Source of the DNA: Mycolicibacterium tusciae JS617
Lineage (GTDB): Bacteria; Actinomycetota; Actinomycetes; Mycobacteriales; Mycobacteriaceae
Direction of reading: 5' to 3'
Length of the DNA stretch: 64,000 nt
Assembly (NCBI RefSeq): GCF_000243415.2
Contig: NZ_KI912270.1
Location: forward strand, 4,278,001 to 4,342,000
Shown here piece after piece: positions 42,786-51,800 of the stretch. Below the pieces are notes generated by a model, which saw only the letters and a program-made list of their open reading frames with translations, made no database searches and was not told the origin of the DNA. The position numbers and the translations under genes were made by a program. Each line of letters opens with the position of its first letter. Position 1 is the stretch's first letter.

Positions 42786-43180
42786 CGAGGCGGGTCGCCC
42801 ATAACTGCAGCCTTGGCGTCGTGCAGAGATGCATGGAGCGACAGGATCTGGTTCAGCCCCGTCAGTTCGATCGGCCGGCTGGTCGCCGGCCCATCCGCGA
42901 CCACCGCGAACCCCGCCGTCCCGCTGACCTTCTCGTGGGTGGCCACCAACGCCTGCAGCCCCGCAGACGCGAGGAAGTCGACCGCCGACATGTCGACGAT
43001 CAACGCCGTGGGCCGCTGAGTCAGCGCGTCGGCGATGGCGCCCTCGAAGGCGGGGATCGTTGCCAGATCTATCTCGCCGCTGACTACCAGCACAGCGACG
43101 CCGTCGTCATAACTGACCGAGGTGGTGATCGGATCCTTGGCGGGCACGGCCGTCCTTAAGTCAGCGCCGCAACTGGTCAC
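42782..43180 (-). CDS. STAS-domain anti-sigma factor antagonist
   Basis: RsbV/SpoIIAA-type protein (132 aa). When unphosphorylated such proteins bind an RsbW-type kinase and free its sigma factor. STAS features are VAVLVVSGEIDLATIPAFEGAI and IVDMSAVDFLASAGLQALVATHE, in which the Ser of DFLASAG is the phosphorylated residue. It lies opposite and between the sigma gene and the rsbRST operon, and is the likely substrate of the phosphatase and kinase domains of the RsbU hybrid. Confidence 0.9.
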   Translation of the reverse strand: MTSCGADLRTAVPAKDPITTSVSYDDGVAVLVVSGEIDLATIPAFEGAIADALTQRPTALIVDMSAVDFLASAGLQALVATHEKVSGTAGFAVVADGPATSRPIELTGLNQILSLHASLHDAKAAVMGDPPR

Positions 43181-43303
43181 GACGGTGCGGTGAGCATAAC
43201 CCGGTTGCCGCCGACCGACAGATCCTCACTTCGATACCGCGGCCCCAGACTCGCAGGCTAGGGTCGAAACAGCTCGAAACCGTATGAAAGCCAGGAGGGT
43301 GCA

Positions 43304-44203
43304 ATGTCCGATTCGACTGACGTGGCCGGCGTCAGCGTCATCGCACCGGCCGCCGGCATCTCCACCGAAGGCTTGTTACCGCAACTGGTCGAGCATCTGC
43401 GGCAGAATCGCACCGCGCTGCGCGAGGAGTGGGCGCGCAGGATCACCGAAGCAGAGCTACTGACCGCGATGTCGCCCGAGGAGATCTTCTCGGAGGCGAC
43501 CACGGTGTACGACAGCTACGTCGAGGTGCTCGAGACGGGCAGCGTGGAAGCGCTGCAGGACTACGCACGCGATCTCTCCGAGCGCATCATCCCGCGCGGT
43601 GTGGAGACCAACGAGGTGGTCGGCATCGTGCTGCTGCTGCGTGACGTCCTGGCCCGCTCGCTATTCGAGAAATACCAAACCGACTTCACGCTGCTGAACC
43701 GGGTGCTCGACGCCTACGAACCCGCCGCCAACCGCATCGCCAATACCGTGGCCGTCGGCTTCGTGCAGGAACGCGAGCGCATCATCCGCCAACAGCAGGA
43801 AGCCATCCGCGAGCTGTCCACCCCCGTGCTTCAGGTGCGTGAGCAGCTGCTGATCCTGCCGATCATCGGCGTCCTCGACAGTCAACGCGCGCGCCAGGTC
43901 ACCGAACAGCTGCTGCGGGCCATCCGGGCCAACCGCGCGAAGGTCGTCGTCATCGACATCACCGGTGTGCCCACAATCGACTCCACCGTCGCCAACCACC
44001 TCGTGCAGACGGTCGACGCCTCCGGGCTGATGGGCGCCAGCGTGATCATCACCGGCCTGTCGTCCGAAATCGCCCTAACCCTGGTGACGATCGGGTTGGA
44101 CCTGTCGAAGATGAACGCCGTCGGTGACCTGCAGGGCGGCATCGAGGAGGCCGAACGTCTGCTGGGTTACGAGGTCAGCCGCACCGGCGAGCAGACCGGA
44201 TAA
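43304..44203 (+). CDS. rsbR: RsbR-type stressosome protein
   Basis: RsbR homologue (299 aa). The N-terminal helical domain (residues ~25-165), containing LREEWARRITEAE and RGVETNEVVGIVLLLRDVLARSLF, is the sensory part. A linker (ERERIIRQQQEAIRELSTPVLQVREQLLILPIIGVLD) leads into the STAS domain with DITGVPTIDSTVANHL, where the Thr/Ser phosphosites lie. RsbR and RsbS form the stressosome that holds RsbT. A strong AGGAGGG precedes ATG 43304. First gene of rsbR-S-T-X-U hybrid. Confidence 0.92.
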   Translation: MSDSTDVAGVSVIAPAAGISTEGLLPQLVEHLRQNRTALREEWARRITEAELLTAMSPEEIFSEATTVYDSYVEVLETGSVEALQDYARDLSERIIPRGVETNEVVGIVLLLRDVLARSLFEKYQTDFTLLNRVLDAYEPAANRIANTVAVGFVQERERIIRQQQEAIRELSTPVLQVREQLLILPIIGVLDSQRARQVTEQLLRAIRANRAKVVVIDITGVPTIDSTVANHLVQTVDASGLMGASVIITGLSSEIALTLVTIGLDLSKMNAVGDLQGGIEEAERLLGYEVSRTGEQTG

Positions 44204-44227
44204 CGCGGGCGGCAGGCCAGACCATTC

Positions 44228-44617
44228 ATGGCAGTACCGATCCTCAAGCAGGGCACAATCCTCATCGCCTCGGTGCAGGCCGCGCTCTCGGACTCCGACA
44301 CCGAACAGCTCCAGCACGACCTTATGGAGCGCGTCAGCCAGTTCCGCGCACACGGCATCATCATCGACGTCACCGCGATCGACGTGATGGACTCGTTCGC
44401 CGCACGATCGCTGCGGACCATTGCGCACATGACCCGGCTGCGCGGCGCCAACACGGTAATCGCGGGTCTGCAACCCGAAGTGGCCTTCGCCATGGTGCAG
44501 CTCGGTCTCGTATTCGACGACATGTACACCGCGCTGGACCTGGAAGAGGGTCTGGCGCTGTTGAATCGGATGCTCGACAGCCGCAAGTCGACGATCGGAC
44601 GCGACGGTGCCGACTGA
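44228..44617 (+). CDS. rsbS: RsbS-type stressosome STAS protein
   Basis: Single STAS domain (129 aa) of the RsbS type, which with RsbR makes the stressosome shell. IPILKQGTILIASVQAALSD-like start and IIIDVTAIDVMDSFAARSLR, whose Ser is phosphorylated by RsbT, match the family. It lies 24 bases after rsbR and overlaps rsbT by 11 bases. Confidence 0.93.
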   Translation: MAVPILKQGTILIASVQAALSDSDTEQLQHDLMERVSQFRAHGIIIDVTAIDVMDSFAARSLRTIAHMTRLRGANTVIAGLQPEVAFAMVQLGLVFDDMYTALDLEEGLALLNRMLDSRKSTIGRDGAD

Positions 44618-45017
44618 CTTCGTGGTCGATATCAACAACCCCGACGACATCGTCACCGCGCGCCAAGCTGGGCACGAACTCGCCCGCCAGCTCGGCTTCT
44701 CGTTGACCGACGTCACCATGATCGCCACGGCGATCTCTGAAATCGCCCGCAACATAACCAGTTACGCCGGCCGGGGCGAGGTCCGAGTCGGTGTTCAACT
44801 CCGCGACGGCAGACAGGCGTTGGTGGTGCGGGCCGAAGACGACGGTCCGGGCATCGCCGACGTGGACCGCGCGCTTGACGACGGCTATTCCACAGGACGC
44901 GGACTCGGGCTCGGCCTGCCCGGCGCGCGCAGGCTGATGGACCGCCTGCAGATCGAGTCGGAGTTGGGCAACGGCACCGTCATCGAAATGTGGAAATGGA
45001 TACCCGACAGTGTTTAG
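44607..45017 (+). CDS. rsbT: RsbT-type switch kinase
   Basis: GHKL-fold serine kinase (136 aa). The N box is ATAISEIARNITSYAG, G1 VVRAEDDGPGIAD and G2 YSTGRGLGLGLPGARRLMD, with a C-terminal GTVIEMWKW. It phosphorylates RsbS/RsbR and, once released, activates an RsbU phosphatase. GTG 44607 overlaps rsbS and the gene end overlaps the next, so the operon is coupled. Confidence 0.93.
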   Translation: MPTDFVVDINNPDDIVTARQAGHELARQLGFSLTDVTMIATAISEIARNITSYAGRGEVRVGVQLRDGRQALVVRAEDDGPGIADVDRALDDGYSTGRGLGLGLPGARRLMDRLQIESELGNGTVIEMWKWIPDSV

Positions 45018-45633
45018 GCATGGCAGGTTCGGGCCGATCGAGTGGGCCGCGGTGCGACGCCCACGACCTGGGGAAGCGGTCTGTGGCGATCATCCTGTCG
45101 CGCTCGACATCGGCGAGGACGCCGCGCTTTTCGGCGTGATCGACGGGCTCGGCCACGGAGAGGCTGCGGCCGCGGCTGCGCAACGGGCGGCAGAGATCGT
45201 GGACGTGCGTCGCGCCGAGCCGCTGGATGTGGTGATACAGCGCTGTCATCAGGCGCTGACCGAAACCCGCGGTGTTGCAATGACTCTGGCCAGGGTGGAT
45301 TTCGAAACCGACGCGTTGAGCTGGATCGGCGTCGGCAACGTCGCGGCCGACCTGGTTGCCAAGCATCCGGTCGGCGTCGAAGTACGTTCGTCGGCGCTGC
45401 TGGTCGGCGGCATCGTCGGCTACCGAATGCCACAGACCCTTTCGGCCAGTCAGGTGTCGATGTCGCCCGGTGACCTTCTGGTCATGTCGAGCGACGGCAT
45501 CGCCGAACATCACCTCGAAAGCATCGATTTCGCCGCGCACGCGACGACGATCGCCGAACAGCTCGTGGGTCTATACGGCAGGGAAACCGACGATGCGCTG
45601 GTGCTGGCGGCACGACACCGAGGCATCTCATGA
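45010..45633 (+). CDS. RsbX-like PP2C phosphatase
   Basis: Small PP2C/SpoIIE-type phosphatase (207 aa) resembling RsbX, which dephosphorylates RsbR/RsbS and resets the stressosome. Motifs are GDHPVALD, ALFGVIDGLGHGEAAAAAA (metal-binding Asp), ARVDFETDALSWIGVGN and LLVMSSDGIAEH. The order after rsbT is that of other rsbRSTX clusters. GTG 45010 overlaps rsbT by 8 bp and the stop overlaps the next ATG. Confidence 0.88.
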   Translation: MFRHGRFGPIEWAAVRRPRPGEAVCGDHPVALDIGEDAALFGVIDGLGHGEAAAAAAQRAAEIVDVRRAEPLDVVIQRCHQALTETRGVAMTLARVDFETDALSWIGVGNVAADLVAKHPVGVEVRSSALLVGGIVGYRMPQTLSASQVSMSPGDLLVMSSDGIAEHHLESIDFAAHATTIAEQLVGLYGRETDDALVLAARHRGIS

Positions 45634-47873
45634 CCGACCCGGCCGAAGAGGCGTTCTACGTACAGTACGCCGCGGCGTTGACCGCCTTTCTTGAGTCCAA
45701 CTCCGAGGCCAGCCTTGCCGTCGGTCACGAACTCGGCCGCCGTGCGCTCAGCGAGCGGATGAGCATGCTCGGCATCATCGAGAACCACGCGCGACTCGTC
45801 GTGGAGATCAAGCAGGGCATGCCGATCGATCCAGATGCCCCTCTCCAATTCCTGCTGCAGACGCTGGCCGCGCTTGACGTGGCCACCCGCGGATTCCTGG
45901 ACGGCACAAGGCGTTACGAACAGCAACGCGCTCGTGCCCAGGACCTCGCCGACCGCGACGAGTTTCGCGATGCGCTGGTGAATTCGCTGCAGGAAGGCTT
46001 CTTCGTCGCCGATCACACCGGGGCCGTCGTCGAGATCAACGACGCGTTCTCCGAGATCACCGGCTACGGCGCTGCCGAGCTGCCGTACACGCCGCCGTAC
46101 CCGTGGGTGGCCGACGATTCCGAGGCCAACGCGAAGCTGTCTGCGCTGAGGGACGGAGGCAGAACCACCACCGAGACATCGATTCGGCACCGCGACGGAT
46201 CGCTTCGATGGGCGGCGCTGTCCATAAGCGTCGTGACGGCGCAAGGCGTCGACCGCCGCGTCTACGTGGGAACGATCCGCGATATCACCGCGACGCGCGT
46301 CGTGGCGGACCGTGAGCGCGCGGTCGCACGACTGGCCACCGCCGTCAGCGTGTCTAGAACTGTCGATGAGATCTTGGCCGCCGCACTGACTCAATCGCGC
46401 TCTCGGCTCGACACGCAACGCCTGATGGCGGTCGTGTGGCCGCAGGGCGATTCCGATCCCGTCGTCCATACGGCTGGCGAACCCCGCGTATCGAAATGGG
46501 CTGATCTCGAGGAGGATTGGCAACGCACTTTCGACGATGCCCGCGACTGGTTGCCACTGACCGTCACCCCGGTCGGAGCCGCGCCGAGCGCTGGAACGAC
46601 GCGCGGGTTCGTGGCCGTGACGTCAGGCGCGCGCGATGTCGTGGTGTGCCTGGAGCACCGTGTTCCGCGCAGGGTCAGCGACGAGGACCGCCAGCTCGTC
46701 ATGGCGCTGTTCGGTCATATCGGCCTGGCCATGCAACATGTCCGGCAGTTCGAGATCGCGCGCGAGACGTCGCTGACGCTGCAGCGTTCACTACTGCCTG
46801 CGAGCACGTTGCCCGCGGGCAGCGCTGTGCGGTATGAGCCCGCGGTACCGCCGCTGGAGATCGGCGGCGACTTCTACGACGTGCTGCCCGTCGGTGAGAA
46901 CCGCATCGGCATCATCGTCGGCGACTGCGTGGGCAGCGGCCTACCCGCTGCCGCGGTGATGGGCCAGTTGCGGGCATCGACGCGCGCACTACTGCTCACG
47001 GGCGCCGAACCCGCCCGGCTTCTGGAACAGCTCGACGCCGTCGCCGAGTTCATTCCAGATGCGTTCTGCGCCACGGTATTCGTCGCGATCGCGGATATGG
47101 ACGCCCAGACCCTGCAGTACAGCAACGCCGGGCATGTGCCGCCGGTCTTCGCGGCCGGTTCGGCGCCCCCGGAGCTGCTGACCGGCGGCCACTCGGTGCC
47201 GCTGGCGGTACAGCGCAACGAACCCCGGCCGCAGGCCTCACGTGCGTTGACTGCGGGCTCCACACTGCTGTTGTACACCGACGGTCTAGTCGAGCGGCGC
47301 GACCGATCTATCGACGAACAGATCGATCGAGTCGCCGAAGTGGTGTCCGAAACCGTCGATCTACCAGTGGAATCCGTGGCCGACGAGATCCTGCGCAGAC
47401 TCGCCCCGGAGGGGGGATACGACGACGACGTCGCGATCGTGGTCTATCGATGCCCCCCGTCGCCCTTGCTCATCGACGACGACGCGGACCCGCGACGGTT
47501 GAGCGACATCCGGCACCGACTGGCCGCCTGGCTGGGCGCCAACGACATTGGAGAACCGCTCGTCGACGACATCGTGCTGGTCGTCAACGAGGCCTGCTCG
47601 AACTGCGTCGAACACGCCTACCGTGGCCGGGACCCTGGCCGCATGCGCATCGAGGCGCAAATCCGTGACGGGAGCGTAGAAATCCGCGTCGTCGACTCCG
47701 GCTCGTGGAAGACACCGCCCGACGATCCCGGCACCCGCGGCCGGGGCCTGCTGCTCATGCGCACCGTCAGCGATCTGGTCGACGTCAGCGGCGGTGACGA
47801 CGGCACATCCGTGGAGATGTCGTTCCAGCTGTCCAACGTGGACAGGCTGGCTAGCGCTCCCGCTTCGCAATAG
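45630..47873 (+). CDS. RsbU-type hybrid: RsbU_N, PAS, GAF, PP2C phosphatase and HATPase kinase
   Basis: Five-domain stress-signalling protein (747 aa). Residues 1-90 match the RsbT-binding N-domain of RsbU (FYVQYAAALTAFLESNSEASLAVGHELGRRAL). A PAS domain (~112-235, GFFVADHTGAVVEINDAFSEITG) and GAF-like domain (~240-385) follow. The SpoIIE phosphatase (~390-605) has EIGGDFYDVLPVG, GDCVGSGLPAAAVMG and GGYDDDVAIVV. The C-terminal RsbW-like HATPase (~615-740) has VVNEACSNCVEHAY and GRGLLLMRTVSD. It could both dephosphorylate an anti-anti-sigma and act as its kinase/anti-sigma. ATG overlaps the rsbX-like stop. Confidence 0.92.
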   Translation: MTDPAEEAFYVQYAAALTAFLESNSEASLAVGHELGRRALSERMSMLGIIENHARLVVEIKQGMPIDPDAPLQFLLQTLAALDVATRGFLDGTRRYEQQRARAQDLADRDEFRDALVNSLQEGFFVADHTGAVVEINDAFSEITGYGAAELPYTPPYPWVADDSEANAKLSALRDGGRTTTETSIRHRDGSLRWAALSISVVTAQGVDRRVYVGTIRDITATRVVADRERAVARLATAVSVSRTVDEILAAALTQSRSRLDTQRLMAVVWPQGDSDPVVHTAGEPRVSKWADLEEDWQRTFDDARDWLPLTVTPVGAAPSAGTTRGFVAVTSGARDVVVCLEHRVPRRVSDEDRQLVMALFGHIGLAMQHVRQFEIARETSLTLQRSLLPASTLPAGSAVRYEPAVPPLEIGGDFYDVLPVGENRIGIIVGDCVGSGLPAAAVMGQLRASTRALLLTGAEPARLLEQLDAVAEFIPDAFCATVFVAIADMDAQTLQYSNAGHVPPVFAAGSAPPELLTGGHSVPLAVQRNEPRPQASRALTAGSTLLLYTDGLVERRDRSIDEQIDRVAEVVSETVDLPVESVADEILRRLAPEGGYDDDVAIVVYRCPPSPLLIDDDADPRRLSDIRHRLAAWLGANDIGEPLVDDIVLVVNEACSNCVEHAYRGRDPGRMRIEAQIRDGSVEIRVVDSGSWKTPPDDPGTRGRGLLLMRTVSDLVDVSGGDDGTSVEMSFQLSNVDRLASAPASQ

Positions 47874-48744
47874 CGGCCTCGAGTTCGGCTTCCAGCGCAC
47901 CCTCTTCGCGGCCCAGGGCGACAGTCGCGGCGGCCATCGCGACGAGGGCGACGGTGATCGCGACGGCTTTGATGCCGTTGACCGTCATGTGCTCGCCGAG
48001 CACGACGGCACCGAGCACCACGGCGATGAGCGGCTCCAGTACCAGCATCGTCGGCACCGAGGTCTGTAGTGATCCCGCATGGAACGCCGACTGCTGCAAC
48101 AGCACCGCGATGATCCCGATCACCACGAGCAGATACGGCGCGGGCGTGGTGAGGACTGCGCGAACGCCGTCGTGGGTCAGCATGTGCACCACGAGCTTGG
48201 TGAGCATCGCGACGACGCCGAACAGCACGCCCACGGCCACCGCGAGTAGCACCGCCCGTCGCCAGCCTGGGTTGCGGATCGCCACGAACACGCACGCCGA
48301 TACCGCCACGATGCACACCACGGCGACGATCGCCGTCAGAGGCACCGAGGCCTCGTAGTCGCCGGCGCTGGTCTTGGCCAACACCACGAATACGGCCAAC
48401 GCGGCGGTGAGCAGCAGCGCCCACAGCCACTCAGCGCGGGTGACGCGGCGATTGGCCAGGCGAGCACTGAGCGGCAGCGCGAACAGCAGAGCGGACACAA
48501 GTATGGGTTGGACCAGTAGCAGTGAGCCGTAGGCCAGCGCGACCGCCTGGAAGGCGAACCCGGCCACCGCGGCGCCGGTGCCGGCCCACCACAGCGGTCT
48601 GCGGATCAGCGTCAGCACCATCAAGGCGCTCACGCCCTGTTCCTCGGGAACGTCCATGGTGGCCCGCTGCCGGACCACGATGCCGATGGCGAGGAAGAGA
48701 GCGGCGAGCAAGGCGAACAGCACCGCCAGACCATGGCCTACCAA
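47851..48744 (-). CDS. DMT/EamA-superfamily transporter
   Basis: Membrane protein (297 aa) with about nine to ten TM helices in two halves, of the DMT superfamily (NIPA/EamA-like). GSLLLVQPILVSALLFALPLSAR and LQTSVPTMLVLEPLIAVVLGAVVLGEHMT are the paired conserved regions. Substrate unknown. The start is TTG 48744, preceded at about 10 bases by GAGGAG. It converges on the RsbU hybrid with a 23-bp overlap. Confidence 0.85.
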   Translation of the reverse strand: MVGHGLAVLFALLAALFLAIGIVVRQRATMDVPEEQGVSALMVLTLIRRPLWWAGTGAAVAGFAFQAVALAYGSLLLVQPILVSALLFALPLSARLANRRVTRAEWLWALLLTAALAVFVVLAKTSAGDYEASVPLTAIVAVVCIVAVSACVFVAIRNPGWRRAVLLAVAVGVLFGVVAMLTKLVVHMLTHDGVRAVLTTPAPYLLVVIGIIAVLLQQSAFHAGSLQTSVPTMLVLEPLIAVVLGAVVLGEHMTVNGIKAVAITVALVAMAAATVALGREEGALEAELEAAIAKRER

Positions 48745-48889
48745 AGGGGATCAGCTCCTCTTAAACGTTACCGACCACAGCCGGCCCATCCGACAACACC
48801 AACATATGGGGCGCCCCATGTGTCGGCCGACTGCGCCCCCATGATCATCATCAAGTTTTGGCCTCCGATCTTGTGGGCATTAAGCCTGC

Positions 48890-49234
48890 ATGAATTTGCG
48901 ACGGTTGGTTTTGCTGGCAGGTGCGGTCGTGTTGGTCGTCGGTGTGATCGGTCTGCTCATGCCCGTATCGGTGGCCGGTTCCGAAGGCCAGAAGATCGGC
49001 TGTGGGAACGCGATCGCCGCCGATGACTCTGCGGCCCGCGAGGCCGACAACAACAACCCCGTCAATCTGCCGATCCTCAACGAGGTGATTCCTCACACGG
49101 ACTATGTGGCGCTGTGTGCGTCGGCGGTGTCCGAGAGGCGCACGTGGTCCATTCCGGTGGCGATTGTCGGCCTGGTGGTGATCGCCGGAGGGTTCTTTGT
49201 CGGCGGACGCACCGGCAGCGCTCGAACCGTCTAG
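48890..49234 (+). CDS. two-TM membrane protein
   Basis: Small membrane protein of 114 aa that I do not recognise. N-terminal TM (residues 5-27) and C-terminal TM (~87-104) flank an external loop with two Cys (IGCGNAI and ALCASAV) that could form a disulfide. Transcribed alone between the DMT transporter and a convergent MFS gene. Confidence 0.7.
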   Translation: MNLRRLVLLAGAVVLVVGVIGLLMPVSVAGSEGQKIGCGNAIAADDSAAREADNNNPVNLPILNEVIPHTDYVALCASAVSERRTWSIPVAIVGLVVIAGGFFVGGRTGSARTV

Positions 49235-49317
49235 CTCGCTTCGCGACTGGAAACCCCATATAGGCGTGTGCTCGACTCCGTCATCACGTAGTCATCCGCA
49301 GGGCAGCATCCGAAGCC

Positions 49318-50607
49318 TCATGCACTCACAGTAACCGCGCTCGTCTGCGGGAGCGGTCTGCCCGCCGTCTCTCTCAGCGTCAGGACCGTGCCAAGCGAGA
49401 TGACGGCGGCGATGATCAGGTACACCGCGGGCGCCGTGTTGCCGGACTGCGCCGTGAGCCAGGTGACGACATACGGCGTCGTGCCGCCGAACCCGGCGAC
49501 GCAGATGTTGTAGCCGATGGAGAAGCCGCTGTAGCGCACGGTCGTGGCGAACAGCTCGACGCCGGCCGATACGGCGGTCGACACATAGATGGACTCGATG
49601 GCCGCGAGCACGCAGTGGGCCGTGATCGCCGCGGCTAGCGACCCGGAGTTCAGCAGCAGGAACAACGGATAGGAAAGGACCACGAAGGCCACCGACCCGG
49701 CGATCAACATCGGCTTGCGCCCGATCCGATCGGACAGCGCGGCCAACGGAAGGATGAGCACGAGCGCCACGAATGTCGCCAGCGTCATGGACGTGAACGC
49801 CTCGGTCTTGGAGAACTTCAGCGTCACGATCAAATAGGACTGCAGGAACGTGAACACGACGTAGTAGCCGACGTTGAACACGATGAACAGGCCGATCACC
49901 TGCAAGATCGGCCGCCAGGACGTGGTCAGGGCTTCACGCAGCGGAGAGGACGCCACCTGTTCGGTCTTGCTGAGTTCGGCGAACTGCGGGGTGTCGTCGA
50001 GGCGCAGCCGGATGTAGAGGCCGATCACGCCCAGCGGCAGGGCCATCAGGAACGGGATCCGCCAGCCGTAGGTGTTCATCGCCTCGGCGGGCAGCAGCGC
50101 AGACAGCAGCGTCACCGTCACGGATCCGATCAGGAACCCGACCACGCCCGACCACGCCATGAACGTGACGGTCAGGCCGCGGCGTTTCTCGGAGGCGAAC
50201 TCCGCGAGGTAGACCGCCCCGCCGCCGTACTCGCCGCCGGCCGAGAAACCCTGAAGACAGCGCAGTCCAAACAGCAGTAGGGGGGCGGCGACGCCGATCG
50301 AGGCATATGTCGGGAGCAGACCGATGGCGACCGTTGCGCCGGACATCAGCAGGATCACCACCGCGAGCACGCGCTGTCGTCCGATTCGGTCACCCAGCGG
50401 GCCGAACACGAATCCGCCGAGCGGCCGCATGAAGAACGCGGCGGCGAAGATCGCGAACGTCTTGAGCAGCGCCGCCGTTTCGTCGCCCGCCGGAAAGAAG
50501 TTCGCGGCGATGAAGGTCGCCAGGAATCCGTAGATGGCGAAGTCAAACCACTCGACGGCGTTGCCGATCGATGCGCCAGTGACTGCCTTGCGCACATCAC
50601 GAGACAT
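49318..50607 (-). CDS. MFS transporter, metabolite:H+ symporter (MHS) family
   Basis: Twelve-TM transporter (429 aa) of the MHS family (ProP, ShiA, KgtP type) that imports organic acids, shikimate or osmolytes with protons. Features are the start [20 protein letters not shown], the A motif [27 protein letters not shown] and the second-half LSDRIGRKP. The exact substrate cannot be deduced. TAGATT and CGGAGAG lie upstream of ATG 50607 on the minus strand as promoter and ribosome binding site. Confidence 0.9.
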   Translation of the reverse strand: MSRDVRKAVTGASIGNAVEWFDFAIYGFLATFIAANFFPAGDETAALLKTFAIFAAAFFMRPLGGFVFGPLGDRIGRQRVLAVVILLMSGATVAIGLLPTYASIGVAAPLLLFGLRCLQGFSAGGEYGGGAVYLAEFASEKRRGLTVTFMAWSGVVGFLIGSVTVTLLSALLPAEAMNTYGWRIPFLMALPLGVIGLYIRLRLDDTPQFAELSKTEQVASSPLREALTTSWRPILQVIGLFIVFNVGYYVVFTFLQSYLIVTLKFSKTEAFTSMTLATFVALVLILPLAALSDRIGRKPMLIAGSVAFVVLSYPLFLLLNSGSLAAAITAHCVLAAIESIYVSTAVSAGVELFATTVRYSGFSIGYNICVAGFGGTTPYVVTWLTAQSGNTAPAVYLIIAAVISLGTVLTLRETAGRPLPQTSAVTVSA

Positions 50608-50724
50608 GACAGCTCTCCGAATCTAAGCGTCTCCGCTGAGCATTTCGCTTACAATCCCGCAGTTGATACCCCGCAAAGATAACTGCCGCGATGAATCAGC
50701 CGCGTCCGGTTGGTCTATCTGTGC

Positions 50725-51390
50725 ATGGACCTACCACCGATCGTCTCGCCGCACGAATGGAACGCGGCCCGCCAGGAACTGCTCGTCAAGGAGAAGGAGC
50801 TGACGCGGGCGCGCGACGCGTTGGCCGCCCAGCGGCGCAGGATGCCGCGTATGGCCGTGAGCAGGGACTACCTGTTCGACGGCCCGAACGGTTCGGCCAA
50901 CCTGCTCGATCTGTTCGGCGGCAGGCGCCAGTTGATTGTCTACCGCTTCTTCTACCAACCCGATGTCGACGGCTGGCCCGATAAGGGGTGCCCCGGTTGC
51001 TCACTGATGGCAGACCAGGTCGCGCACCTCGCTCACCTGAATGCCCGCGACACCACGTTGGTCTTCGTCTCTCGGGCCGAGCAGGAGCGGATCACCCGAT
51101 TGAAGAAGCGCATGGGCTGGGACATCCCCTGGTACACCATCACCGACAGTTTCGACGCCGACTTCGGTGTCGATGAGTGGCACGGCACCAACGCGTTTCT
51201 CCGCGAGGGTGGCGACGTGTTCCGCACCTACTTCATCGACAACCGGGGTGACGAGGGAATGGGCACGACGTGGGCCTACCTCGACATCACCGCCCTCGGT
51301 CGCCAGGAGGACTGGGAGGACTCCCCGACGGGCTACCCCCAGACGCTCCCATACCAGTGGTGGCACCGGCACAACGAGTATCCGGCCTAG
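50725..51390 (+). CDS. DUF899 thioredoxin-like protein
   Basis: Protein of the DUF899 family (221 aa), with a thioredoxin-like fold and no known substrate. Family features are the start PIVSPHEWNAARQELLVKEKELTRARD, FDGPNGSANLLDLFGGRRQLIVYRFF, a CPGC pair (GCPGCSLMADQ) and a FRTYFIDNRGDEGMGTTWAYLD region. The CPGC could be redox-active. It overlaps the convergent membrane gene of the moxR operon by 4 bp. Confidence 0.88.
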   Translation: MDLPPIVSPHEWNAARQELLVKEKELTRARDALAAQRRRMPRMAVSRDYLFDGPNGSANLLDLFGGRRQLIVYRFFYQPDVDGWPDKGCPGCSLMADQVAHLAHLNARDTTLVFVSRAEQERITRLKKRMGWDIPWYTITDSFDADFGVDEWHGTNAFLREGGDVFRTYFIDNRGDEGMGTTWAYLDITALGRQEDWEDSPTGYPQTLPYQWWHRHNEYPA

Positions 51391-51800
51391 CGCTCGGCCC
51401 AGAACGGCCGCGTCGCGAGCGCGACCAACGCGAGCACGGCAAGCGGCGCCACCAGCGGTAACCATGGAAGCTGCAAAGGCAGTGACACCACTGCCAGGCC
51501 CACTGCCGTAAACCCCACGGCGCCAATGACCGTCGGCGCGGTGATGACCGCCGTATGCCGGAGCACCAGATAGCAGGCGGCGCAAAGTCCGGACAGCGCG
51601 GCGAGCATGGCCGGCGACTCGTTGAGCACCAATGCGGCAGCGGCCAGCAGAACCGCCAGCGTCGCAGCCGGTCGAAAGACGTTGCCCACCAACACTACAA
51701 TCGTTGCCAGACCCGCCACGATCAGCGCGGCGTCGTCGGCCGCAACGGCTGCCGCCGCGACCATAACCAGACCGAAGGCGGTCGACAGCGCCCGGTTCAT
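51387..51800 (-). CDS. small membrane protein of the moxR operon
   Basis: Membrane protein of 137 aa with about four TM segments, last gene of the moxR/DUF58 operon. It resembles in place and size the integral membrane protein that follows the DUF58 gene near moxR3 in M. tuberculosis (Rv3162c). ATG 51800 overlaps the DUF58 stop. Function unknown. Confidence 0.75.
   Translation of the reverse strand: MNRALSTAFGLVMVAAAAVAADDAALIVAGLATIVVLVGNVFRPAATLAVLLAAAALVLNESPAMLAALSGLCAACYLVLRHTAVITAPTVIGAVGFTAVGLAVVSLPLQLPWLPLVAPLAVLALVALATRPFWAER

Noticed and set aside
49235..49317. tRNA gene in the gap before the MFS gene
   Set aside because: No cloverleaf, anticodon arm or CCA-adjacent acceptor pairing could be found.
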